From the NCBI GenBank assembly GCA_944376785.1, contig CALWDV010000016.1, forward strand, positions 1-18,213: a stretch of DNA of 18,213 bases, given 5' to 3'. Position numbers and translations under genes: made by a program. The notes below the pieces were generated by a model that saw nothing but the letters and a program-made list of their open reading frames with translations, had not been told where the DNA came from and did no database searches. This document shows positions 6,685-13,196 of this stretch, in pieces. How positions within the stretch are numbered: the first letter of the stretch is position 1; each line of letters starts with the position of its first letter. Source of the stretch: an uncultured Clostridia bacterium (GTDB lineage: Bacteria; Bacillota; Clostridia; Christensenellales; UBA1242).

Positions 6685-8511
6685 ATGGCAAAAATTATAG
6701 GTATTGACTTAGGAACAACAAACTCATGTGTTGCAGTTATGGAAGGTGGCGAACCAACTGTTATTGCAAACGCAGAAGGTGACAGAACAACACCAAGTGT
6801 TGTTGCGTTTAAAAAAGATGGCGAACGACTTGTTGGTCAAGTTGCAAAACGTCAAGCAGTTGCAAACCCAGAAAACACAGTTATTTCAATTAAACGTGAA
6901 ATGGGTTCAAATTATCGTGTTAAAATTTTTGATAAAGAATATTCACCACAAGAAATTTCTTCAATGATTTTAACAAAATTAAAAAATGATGCCGAAAGTT
7001 ATTTAGGCGAAAAAGTTACACAAGCAGTTATTACTGTTCCTGCATACTTTACTGATAGCCAACGTCAAGCAACAAAAGATGCTGGTAAAATTGCTGGACT
7101 TGAAGTTTTAAGAATTATTAACGAACCAACAGCAGCAGCACTAGCATATGGTCTTGATAAAGGCGAAAACAAAAACCAAAAAATTTTGGTTTACGACCTA
7201 GGTGGTGGAACATTTGATATTTCACTTTTGGAAATTGGCGATGGTGTTTTTGAAGTTTTAGCAACAGCTGGTGACAACCGTTTGGGTGGCGATGACTTCG
7301 ACCAAGAAATTATGAATTTATTAATTGAAGATTTTAAAGCCAAAGAAGGAATTGATTTAAGCAAAGATAAACTTGCACTTCAAAGATTAAAAGAAGCAAG
7401 TGAAAAAGCTAAAATTGATTTAAGTGCTGTTAATAAAACAACAATTAGTTTACCTTTCATTACATCAAATGAAACAGGTCCAAAACATTTAGAATATGAT
7501 TTAACTCGTGCAAAATTTGACCAAATTACTGAATATCTTGTTCAAAAAACATTAGACAAAGTAAATCAAGTTATGCGTGATGCAAAACTTTCATTTAACG
7601 ACATTGCAAAAATTTTAATGGTTGGTGGTTCAACCAGAATTCCTGCTGTTGTTGAAGCAGTTAGAAAATTAACAGGTAAAGAACCATATAAAGGCATTAA
7701 CCCAGATGAATGTGTTGCAATGGGTGCAGCAATTCAAGGTGGTGTTTTAGCAGGAGATGTTAAAGATGTGTTGTTGCTTGATGTAACTCCATTATCTCTT
7801 GGTATTGAAACATTGGGTGGAGTATTCACAAAATTAATTGAAAGAAACACAACAATTCCAACCAAAAAATCACAAGTATTCAGCACAGCAGTTGATAATC
7901 AACCAGGTGTTGACATTCATGTTTTACAAGGTGAACGTGAATTTGCAAAAGATAACAAAACATTAGGACGTTTCCAATTAAACGACATTCCTCCTGCACC
8001 AAGAGGAGTTCCACAAATTGAAGTTACATTCGATATTGATGCTAATGGTATTGTTTCTGTTAGTGCAAAAGACCTTGGAACAAACAAACAACAAAGCATT
8101 ACAATAACAGCTTCTTCAAACTTAAAAGAAGATGAAATTGATAAAGCAATTAAAGAAGCAGAAGCTCATGCAGAAGAAGATAAAAAACGTAAAGAATTGG
8201 TAAATTTGAAAAATGATGCTGATAATTTAGTTTTTGCATTAGAAAAAATGCTTAAAGATAATGGCGACAAAATTTCAAGCGAAGACAAAGAAAAACTTGA
8301 AAAATCAATTGAAAAAGCAAAAGAACAATTCAAGAGTGATGATGCCGACACAATTAGAAAAGCAATGGAAGAATTAAGCAAAGAAAACGAACCAATTGTT
8401 ACAAAACTATATCAAGCTGCTGCTGAAAAAGCAAAAGCAGAAAATGCAAATAGCAAAAAAGACGACGAAATTATTGTTGAAGAAGACAAAGACAAAAAAG
8501 ACAACAAATAA
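6685..8511 (+). CDS. dnaK: Molecular chaperone DnaK (Hsp70)
   Basis: This is the ATP-dependent Hsp70 that binds unfolded segments with DnaJ and GrpE. The 608-residue length is that of Gram-positive DnaK, shorter than the E. coli form. Motifs: IGIDLGTTNSCVAV (5-18) and ENTVISIKREMG in the first lobe, VYDLGGGTFDISLL and GDNRLGGDDFD in the phosphate-2 region, MVGGSTRIPAVVEAV in the adenosine region, the hydrophobic linker DVLLLDVTPLSLGIET, then the peptide-binding domain and a helical lid rich in Lys and Glu. The tail is charged (DDEIIVEEDKDKKDNK) and contains no Cys, unlike its GrpE partner. AGGAG at 6670-6674 lies ten bases before ATG. It is co-transcribed from the CIRCE promoter, with no separate consensus promoter seen. 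Confidence 0.99.
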   Translation: MAKIIGIDLGTTNSCVAVMEGGEPTVIANAEGDRTTPSVVAFKKDGERLVGQVAKRQAVANPENTVISIKREMGSNYRVKIFDKEYSPQEISSMILTKLKNDAESYLGEKVTQAVITVPAYFTDSQRQATKDAGKIAGLEVLRIINEPTAAALAYGLDKGENKNQKILVYDLGGGTFDISLLEIGDGVFEVLATAGDNRLGGDDFDQEIMNLLIEDFKAKEGIDLSKDKLALQRLKEASEKAKIDLSAVNKTTISLPFITSNETGPKHLEYDLTRAKFDQITEYLVQKTLDKVNQVMRDAKLSFNDIAKILMVGGSTRIPAVVEAVRKLTGKEPYKGINPDECVAMGAAIQGGVLAGDVKDVLLLDVTPLSLGIETLGGVFTKLIERNTTIPTKKSQVFSTAVDNQPGVDIHVLQGEREFAKDNKTLGRFQLNDIPPAPRGVPQIEVTFDIDANGIVSVSAKDLGTNKQQSITITASSNLKEDEIDKAIKEAEAHAEEDKKRKELVNLKNDADNLVFALEKMLKDNGDKISSEDKEKLEKSIEKAKEQFKSDDADTIRKAMEELSKENEPIVTKLYQAAAEKAKAENANSKKDDEIIVEEDKDKKDNK

Positions 8512-8534
8512 TTTAATATTATGAAAATTAACAA

Positions 8535-8570
8535 ACAAACGAAAACATCAAAATTGGTGTTTTCGTTTGT
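8535..8570 (+). other. Stem-loop between dnaK and dnaJ
   Basis: ACAAACGAAAACA (8535-8547) pairs perfectly over 13 bases with TGTTTTCGTTTGT (8558-8570), and the loop can pair a little further. No T-run follows, so it is not a standard terminator. It may protect the 3' end of a processed hrcA-grpE-dnaK message or lower the amount of dnaJ transcript. Confidence 0.75.
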
Positions 8571-8601
8571 GAATTATAAAATGTGAAAAAGGATTAACAT
8601 T

Positions 8602-9735
8602 GTGGCAAAAAATTATTATGACATTTTAGGTGTTTCAAAAAATGCGTCAGCAGATGAAATAAAAAGTGCATATAGAGGGCTAGCAAAAAAATATCATCCC
8701 GATATTAATAAAGAACCAGGTGCTGCTGAAAAATTTAAAGAAATTAACGAAGCATATGAAGTTTTAAGTGACCCAACCAAAAAAAGTAATTACGATAATT
8801 ATGGCAGCGCAACAGGCCCAAATCCAAACGATTTCTTTGGTGGTGCAAATGGTGGTGCTGGTGGTTTTGGTGGCGGCTTTGGCTTTGGTGGGCTTGATGA
8901 TTTGTTTAATATGTTCAGTGGTGGTTTTGGTGGCAAACGAAATAGCACAAAAGTTAATGGCGAAGACATTAATGTTAAAATGAATTTAACTTTTGAAGAA
9001 GCAGTTTTTGGTTGCACAAAAGAAATTAATGTAACAAAAATTGAAAATTGCGAAAAATGTAATGGAACAGGTGCTAAAAACGGAACTAAATACACAACTT
9101 GTCCAGAATGTAATGGGGCAGGAAGCGTAACCTACACAGAAAACACAATTTTAGGCAGAGTTGTTAGAACTGGAATTTGTAAAAGTTGTAATGGCACTGG
9201 TAGAAAAATTATTGAAAAATGTGAAAATTGTAATGGTGATGGTTACAACAAAGTTACTAAAACTGTTTCAATTAAAGTTCCAGCAGGAATAGATAACGAC
9301 CAAATTTTAACAATGACTGGTGGTGGAAATGCTGGAATTAGGGGTGGAAGAAATGGGGATTTGCACATTTATGTTAGTGTTAAAGACCATAAGTTATTCG
9401 ACCGTGATGGATATGATTTAAACTTAAAAGTTTATGTTCCATTTTACACTTTAATTAATGGTGGAGAAGTTGAAATTCCTTTAACAAAAGGAACAACAAC
9501 CATAAAAATTCCTGAACTTACCCAAAGTAACACCATTTTTAAACTTAAAGGAAAAGGCATTAAAAATTTAAATTCAAATTCATATGGAAACATCAATGTA
9601 ACCATTGTTGGTGAAGCACCAAAAAGTTTAAGTAAAGATGCAAAACAATTAATTGATAAGTTAAAAGAAACATTAAATGACGATAATTTTAGTCGTTATA
9701 AAAATTACGTTAAAGATTTAAAAGATTTAAAATAA
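8602..9735 (+). CDS. dnaJ: Chaperone protein DnaJ (Hsp40, type I)
   Basis: DnaJ delivers substrates to DnaK and stimulates its ATPase. The 377-residue protein has all type I parts: J domain at 1-70 with HPD at 32-34, a Gly/Phe-rich segment at about 79-112, four CxxCxGxG-type zinc motifs at C150/C153, C167/C170, C193/C196 and C207/C210, and a C-terminal substrate domain including GDLHIYVSVKDHKLFDRDG. The start is GTG with AAGG at 8589-8592, nine bases upstream; no ATG lies in frame nearby and the protein begins MAKNYYDILGV as expected. It is the last gene of the heat-shock operon, and the terminator hairpin starts within its final codons. In many Firmicutes prmA follows; here it does not. Confidence 0.98.
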   Translation: MAKNYYDILGVSKNASADEIKSAYRGLAKKYHPDINKEPGAAEKFKEINEAYEVLSDPTKKSNYDNYGSATGPNPNDFFGGANGGAGGFGGGFGFGGLDDLFNMFSGGFGGKRNSTKVNGEDINVKMNLTFEEAVFGCTKEINVTKIENCEKCNGTGAKNGTKYTTCPECNGAGSVTYTENTILGRVVRTGICKSCNGTGRKIIEKCENCNGDGYNKVTKTVSIKVPAGIDNDQILTMTGGGNAGIRGGRNGDLHIYVSVKDHKLFDRDGYDLNLKVYVPFYTLINGGEVEIPLTKGTTTIKIPELTQSNTIFKLKGKGIKNLNSNSYGNINVTIVGEAPKSLSKDAKQLIDKLKETLNDDNFSRYKNYVKDLKDLK

Positions 9736-9761
9736 TGTGGGTAAAACCACATTATTTTTTT
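9731..9761 (+). terminator. Intrinsic terminator of the heat-shock operon
   Basis: AATAATGTGG (9731-9740) pairs with CCACATTATT (9747-9756) over a GTAAAA loop and is followed by a T-run. The stem includes the dnaJ stop codon. Confidence 0.9.
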
Positions 9762-9815
9762 AAACTTTGAAAAGTTTTAATAAAAATAATTTAAAATAAT
9801 TAATTATTGTGTTAA

Positions 9816-9821
9816 TATAAT
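9816..9821 (+). promoter_or_regulatory. Possible rsmE -10 element next to the start codon
   Basis: A perfect TATAAT ends three bases before the rsmE ATG, and no Shine-Dalgarno site precedes that ATG. If used, transcription would start about at the start codon. A weaker alternative is TTGAAA (9767-9772), a 19-base spacer and TAAAAT (9792-9797), which would leave a leader of about 20 bases. Confidence 0.35.
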
Positions 9822-9824
9822 AAT

Positions 9825-10547
9825 ATGAAAACTTTTTATGTTAATGGTGTTAATGGTAATAATATTGAACTTGTTGGAGATGAGCATAATCACTTAAAAA
9901 ATGTTATACGGCTTAATTGTGGCGACCAAGTTAAAGTTGTTTGTGGCGATGATTTTAACTATTTTTGCACAATTATGCAAATTAACAAAAATTCAACAAT
10001 TTTAAAAGTTGATTCAAAAGAATTAAACAAAGCAAATCCAAAAGTTAATTTAACTTGCTATATGGCACTTATTAAAAACGATAATTTAAGTTTAGTTGTT
10101 CAAAAACTAACCGAACTTGGTTGTTCAACCTTTGTTCCGTTTGAAAGTCGATATACTGTTAATAAAGATAAAGGAACAAAAATTGAAAAATTAAATTTAA
10201 TCACACAACAAAGTTTGAAGCAATGTGGAAGAAGTAAACCAATGGTTATTAAACCAACAAAAAAATTAACCGATTTGGTTAACGACTTAAAACAACACGA
10301 TTTAATAATTTTTGCAAATGAAACCGAAAAAAGTGAAAACTTAAACGATGTTTTAATGCAAAATATGAATGCAAAAAACATTGCAATAATTGTTGGTTGT
10401 GAAGGTGGCTTTGAACAAACTGAAATTGATTTGTTAATTAACAACAATGCAAAAAGTGTAACACTTGGAAGCAGAATTTTACGTGCAGAAACAGCAAGTA
10501 TAATGTTAACGGCAATAATTTTAAACTTTTTTAAGGAGTATTGTTAA
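9825..10547 (+). CDS. rsmE: 16S rRNA (uracil(1498)-N(3))-methyltransferase RsmE
   Basis: RsmE adds a methyl group to N3 of U1498 of 16S rRNA, using S-adenosylmethionine. The 240-residue protein has the N-terminal PUA-like part (GDEHNHLKNVIRLNCGDQVKV, broken here only by my reading of its edges) and a C-terminal SPOUT knot fold with IIVGCEGGFEQTE and LGSRILRAETA, the cofactor-binding signatures; the usual GPEGG reads GCEGG. Just before the knot is a KLTELGCSTFVPF block typical of the family. The ATG is the natural start by length, but no Shine-Dalgarno sequence is present. Its end contains the AAGGAG that serves mtaB. In Bacillus, prmA would precede it; here it follows the dnaJ terminator directly. 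Confidence 0.94.
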   Translation: MKTFYVNGVNGNNIELVGDEHNHLKNVIRLNCGDQVKVVCGDDFNYFCTIMQINKNSTILKVDSKELNKANPKVNLTCYMALIKNDNLSLVVQKLTELGCSTFVPFESRYTVNKDKGTKIEKLNLITQQSLKQCGRSKPMVIKPTKKLTDLVNDLKQHDLIIFANETEKSENLNDVLMQNMNAKNIAIIVGCEGGFEQTEIDLLINNNAKSVTLGSRILRAETASIMLTAIILNFFKEYC

Positions 10548-10557
10548 GTACTATGCA
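10544..10557 (+). repeat. Short repeated motif, variant copy TTAAGTACTATGCA
   Basis: This matches the last 14 bases of the repeat at 688-703 and 6611-6626 with one mismatch (G for C). It includes the rsmE stop and the likely ATG of mtaB, so coding constraint may explain it. Confidence 0.35.
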
Positions 10558-11821
10558 AAACAAAAAAAATACACAAAAAAAGGTGTGTTTAATAAATTTG
10601 GGTTGTAAAGTTAATAAATATGAAAACGATTGTATGGCATCAATTTTAAATGATGCAGGTTTTTTAGTTACATTAAATCATGAACCAGCCGATTACTACG
10701 TTGTAAACACTTGTGCAGTAACAAACGAAGGCGAAAAAAAATCTAGACAATACATTGCAAAACTTTCAAAATTAAATCCTAATGCAAAAATTGTGGTTTG
10801 TGGTTGTGCCAGTCAAAATAACCCTGAACAATTTAAAAAACCTAATGTTATTTCAATAATTGGTAATGAAGGCAAAGAAAACATTTTAGATTTAATTTTA
10901 AATCCACAAGTTAAAGTTTATGATATTCCTTTAACATATAGCAAAAAATTGCACACTCCATTTAAAACTCACACAAGGGCATATATTAAAGTTCAAGATG
11001 GTTGTAACAATTTTTGTTCATACTGTTTAATTCCATACTTGCGTGGCAGAAGTAGGTCAAGAGAACTAAGTGAAATTATCAAAGAAGCAGAAGAACTTTC
11101 TAAAAACAATCATGAAATTGTTTTAACAGGCATTGATTTAAGCAGTTTTAAAATTGATGGAAAACTTGCACTTGGCGAACTGGTTTATGCTTTACGAAAT
11201 CTACCTGCAAGAATTAGGCTTGGCAGTTTAGAAGTTAATGTTATAACTGATGAGTTTATGCATTATTTAATAAAAACACCAAACTTTTGCCCACAATTTC
11301 ATTTAAGTTTACAAAGTGGAAGTAATGGAGTTTTAAAACGTATGAATAGGCATTACACAAGTGCCGAATTTTTAGATAAGGTTAACTTAATTAAAACTTA
11401 TTTTCCATTTGCTAACATAACAACCGATGTTATTGTTGGTTTTTCAGGTGAAACTGATGAAGAATTTAATGAAACACTTGAAACTTGTGAAAAAGCAGAA
11501 TTTGGCGATATGCACATTTTCCCTTATTCTAAACGTGCAGGAACAAGAGCATATAATCTTGAAGCACCAAATGGAAACATTGTTAAAAAACGATTGAAAC
11601 AATTAAATGATTTAAAAACAAAAATGACTAACGAATATTATAATAAAATTAAAAATCAAACCTTTAATTTGTTAATTGAAGAAAAAGAAGATGAATATTT
11701 AGTTGGTTACACAGAAAACTATGTTAAAGCATATTTAAAAGCAGATTTAAAAACAAATCAAATTGTTAAAGTTAAATTAATAAAACCACTTAAAGATGGT
11801 ATGATGGCGGAACTTATTTAA
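10553..11821 (+). CDS. mtaB: tRNA t6A37 methylthiotransferase MtaB
   Basis: MtaB is a radical SAM enzyme that turns t6A at position 37 of certain tRNAs into ms2t6A. Numbered from ATG 10553 (422 residues): the N-terminal UPF0004 domain carries the second cluster on C18 (LGCKVN), C54 (NTCAVT) and C85 (CGCAS). The radical SAM motif is C151-x3-C155-x2-C158 in KVQDGCNNFCSYCLIP. Residues from about 365 form a TRAM RNA-binding domain. LGCKVNKYE near the start and LRGRSRSRE after the cluster fit MtaB better than MiaB or RimO. The start is uncertain: AAGGAG (10533-10538) is 14 bases from ATG 10553 but only two from an in-frame TTG at 10541 that would overlap rsmE. I prefer the ATG. Confidence 0.93.
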   Translation: MQNKKNTQKKVCLINLGCKVNKYENDCMASILNDAGFLVTLNHEPADYYVVNTCAVTNEGEKKSRQYIAKLSKLNPNAKIVVCGCASQNNPEQFKKPNVISIIGNEGKENILDLILNPQVKVYDIPLTYSKKLHTPFKTHTRAYIKVQDGCNNFCSYCLIPYLRGRSRSRELSEIIKEAEELSKNNHEIVLTGIDLSSFKIDGKLALGELVYALRNLPARIRLGSLEVNVITDEFMHYLIKTPNFCPQFHLSLQSGSNGVLKRMNRHYTSAEFLDKVNLIKTYFPFANITTDVIVGFSGETDEEFNETLETCEKAEFGDMHIFPYSKRAGTRAYNLEAPNGNIVKKRLKQLNDLKTKMTNEYYNKIKNQTFNLLIEEKEDEYLVGYTENYVKAYLKADLKTNQIVKVKLIKPLKDGMMAELI

Positions 11822-11835
11822 AAAGGAGATTAATT

Positions 11836-12240
11836 ATGAAAGAAGATTGCATATTTTGTAAAATTATTAAAGGTGAAATTCCAAGTTATAAAATTTATGA
11901 AGATGAAAATGTTTTTGCTTTTCTAGATATTGCAAACGATTATTATGGTCACACATTAGTAATTCCTAAAAAACATTGTGAAAATGTTTTAGATTGTGAT
12001 AATGAAACATTAAATTATGTTATTAATGCAGTTAAAAAAATTTCAAAACACTACGCTCAAAAATGTGGTTTTCAAGGTGTTAACATTTTAAATGCGTGTG
12101 GTAAAGCTGGTGAGCAAAGTGTTTTTCACTTGCATTTTCACATAATTCCTAGAAAAGAAAATGATGGTAATCACATTTGGCCAACACACGAAAGTTTAAA
12201 TAATGATTTGGGTGATATTGCAAGTAAACTTAAACTTTAA
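11836..12240 (+). CDS. HIT family nucleotide hydrolase (HinT-like)
   Basis: Members of the HIT family hydrolyse nucleoside phosphoramidates or dinucleotides. The 134-residue protein shows CIFCKIIKGEIPSYKIYED at the N-terminus with C5 and C8, ALDIA-like FLDIANDYYGHTLVIPKKH in the middle, and the catalytic histidine triad H98-x-H100-x-H102 in HLHFHII. With the Cys pair and a downstream His it probably binds one structural zinc, as in Bacillus Hit. AAGGAG at 11823-11828 lies seven bases before ATG, and only 14 bases separate it from mtaB, so it is co-transcribed. The exact substrate cannot be told from the sequence; hit or hinT are both possible names. Confidence 0.93.
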   Translation: MKEDCIFCKIIKGEIPSYKIYEDENVFAFLDIANDYYGHTLVIPKKHCENVLDCDNETLNYVINAVKKISKHYAQKCGFQGVNILNACGKAGEQSVFHLHFHIIPRKENDGNHIWPTHESLNNDLGDIASKLKL

Positions 12241-12253
12241 ACACAATTTTCCC

Positions 12254-12282
12254 TTGACAAAGGGTTAGTTTTTAAGTATTAT
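12254..12282 (+). promoter_or_regulatory. Near-consensus sigma-A promoter of rpsU
   Basis: Perfect TTGACA (12254-12259), 17-base spacer, TATTAT (12277-12282). Transcription should start near 12289, about 30 bases before rpsU. It is one of the strongest promoters in the window by sequence. Confidence 0.88.
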
Positions 12283-12318
12283 ATTTAAGAATTTTAAAAT
12301 AAGTGGGTGAAAAAGTAA

Positions 12319-12507
12319 ATGTCAACAGTTAAAGTTGGTGAAAACGAAAACGTTGAAAGCGCAATTAAACGTTTCAAACGTAAATGTCAAAAAGATGGCA
12401 TCATTGGCGACTTACGTAAACACGAAGCATATGAAAAACCAAGTGTAAAACGTAAAAAGAAAACCAAAGCTGCAATCAAACGCAACAAGAAAAACAATAA
12501 AATTTAG
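12319..12507 (+). CDS. rpsU: 30S ribosomal protein bS21
   Basis: bS21 is a small basic protein of the 30S platform near the 3' end of 16S rRNA, involved in initiation. The 62-residue protein begins with MSTVKVGENENVESAIKRFK and continues into the family pattern KCQKDGIIGDLRKHEAYEKPS, broken up by Lys/Arg, ending in a highly basic tail. The length is normal. GGTGA at 12306-12310, eight bases before ATG, matches the part of the anti-Shine-Dalgarno complement beyond GGAGG. It is flanked by its own consensus promoter and a terminator, so it is a single-gene unit. It ends in TAG, the only non-TAA stop in the window. yqeY, which often follows rpsU in Firmicutes, is absent. Confidence 0.97.
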   Translation: MSTVKVGENENVESAIKRFKRKCQKDGIIGDLRKHEAYEKPSVKRKKKTKAAIKRNKKNNKI

Positions 12508-12512
12508 TTTTT

Positions 12513-12540
12513 AAACAGAAGTTTTCGCTTCTGTTTTTTT
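12513..12540 (+). terminator. Intrinsic terminator of rpsU
   Basis: AAACAGAAG (12513-12521) pairs with CTTCTGTTT (12528-12536) over a six-base loop, followed by a T-run. Confidence 0.92.
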
Positions 12541-12589
12541 ATTTGTTTTTTTTGTTATATGGTTATATTAACTAATAGAAATTTGACGA

Positions 12590-12614
12590 AAAATAAGTTA
12601 AAAACACTTATTTT
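12590..12614 (+). other. Nine-base inverted repeat upstream of the unknown gene
   Basis: AAAATAAGT (12590-12598) and ACTTATTTT (12606-12614) form a perfect inverted repeat with a seven-base gap. A TTGACG (12583-12588) lies immediately upstream, but no convincing -10 follows at the right distance. It could be an operator or only an AT-rich hairpin. The rest of 12541-12710 shows no gene. Confidence 0.35.
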
Positions 12615-12710
12615 ATCATATGAAAAATTATTTTATTTTTTTGCTTTTTCTTTTAAATTTATGTTGCTAAACTTAATAAAAAATAAAGCACTATTGTGGA
12701 GGAAAAATGA

Positions 12711-13097
12711 ATGGGTAGCAATTTAAAAAGTATGGCAAGTTTAGCAAAAGAACGTTTGAAACGTGGACTTTATTCTAATGCTGAAAAAGCAAAAGCAAAA
12801 AGTGCTATGGCAATTAATAGTTATTTTGTTAAAAATTTTAATTCAATTAAAAAACTAAATTCAAAAGTTGAATTTGTTTCAATTTCAAACGAAATTGATG
12901 ATAAGTTTGTTTGCAAAGTTTATGATATTTTGAAAAGTAACAGGGAAATTTACAATCCAATTGGATTACTAGTTGATAATGATGTTTATTCAAAACTAAA
13001 CGATGTTGAAAAACAATTTTATGTTTTAAACATTGTTGATAAATATAACAAAATAAAAAATCAATATTTTCAGTCATATGGTGAAAAAATAAGTTAA
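12711..13097 (+). CDS. Small conserved-looking protein of unknown function
   Basis: I do not recognise this 128-residue protein. It is real by its signals: GGAGG at 12698-12702 is ideally placed eight bases before ATG, codon use matches the neighbours, and the frame is open throughout. Residues 1-40 are basic and probably helical (SLAKERLKRGLY, then AEKAKAKSAMAINSYF). Residues 50-128 are mixed, with a hydrophobic strand-like piece NPIGLLVDNDVYSKL and a final helix-rich VEKQFYVLNIVDKYNKIKNQYF. There is no signal peptide, membrane helix, Cys pair or nucleotide-binding motif. An ATG at 12707 reads into a stop after three codons. It sits between rpsU and pcrA, each with its own promoter, so the neighbours do not suggest a role. 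Confidence 0.82.
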   Translation: MGSNLKSMASLAKERLKRGLYSNAEKAKAKSAMAINSYFVKNFNSIKKLNSKVEFVSISNEIDDKFVCKVYDILKSNREIYNPIGLLVDNDVYSKLNDVEKQFYVLNIVDKYNKIKNQYFQSYGEKIS

Positions 13098-13139
13098 AAA
13101 TATTTGGTCATATTGCTTAATTTATAACACTTATATAAA

Positions 13140-13168
13140 TTGATTAAAACTTCTAAATTTGATATAAT
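13140..13168 (+). promoter_or_regulatory. Sigma-A promoter of pcrA
   Basis: TTGATT (13140-13145), 17-base spacer, perfect TATAAT (13163-13168) with TG one base upstream (extended -10). The expected start is near 13175, leaving a leader of about 22 bases. Confidence 0.85.
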
Positions 13169-13196
13169 TAACTAATCAAAATTTAGGAGTTTTTTT

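Noticed and set aside
6728..6967. 79-codon plus-strand frame inside dnaK
   Set aside because: It overlaps the highly conserved start of DnaK in another frame, is Gln- and Lys-rich by shadowing, and has no Shine-Dalgarno site of its own.
8799..9095. Pro-rich open frame on the minus strand inside dnaJ
   Set aside because: It mirrors the Gly/Phe-rich region and zinc domain of dnaJ in another frame, with no ribosome binding site; composition explains it.
9762..9777. AAACTTT-GA-AAAGTTT inverted repeat upstream of rsmE
   Set aside because: The arms are short and nearly pure A/T, and the gap is too small for a proper loop; chance is likely.
12251..12264. CCCTT-GACA-AAGGG hairpin after the HIT gene as a terminator
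   Set aside because: Only five pairs, no T-run after it, and it overlaps the TTGACA of the rpsU promoter, which better explains the sequence.
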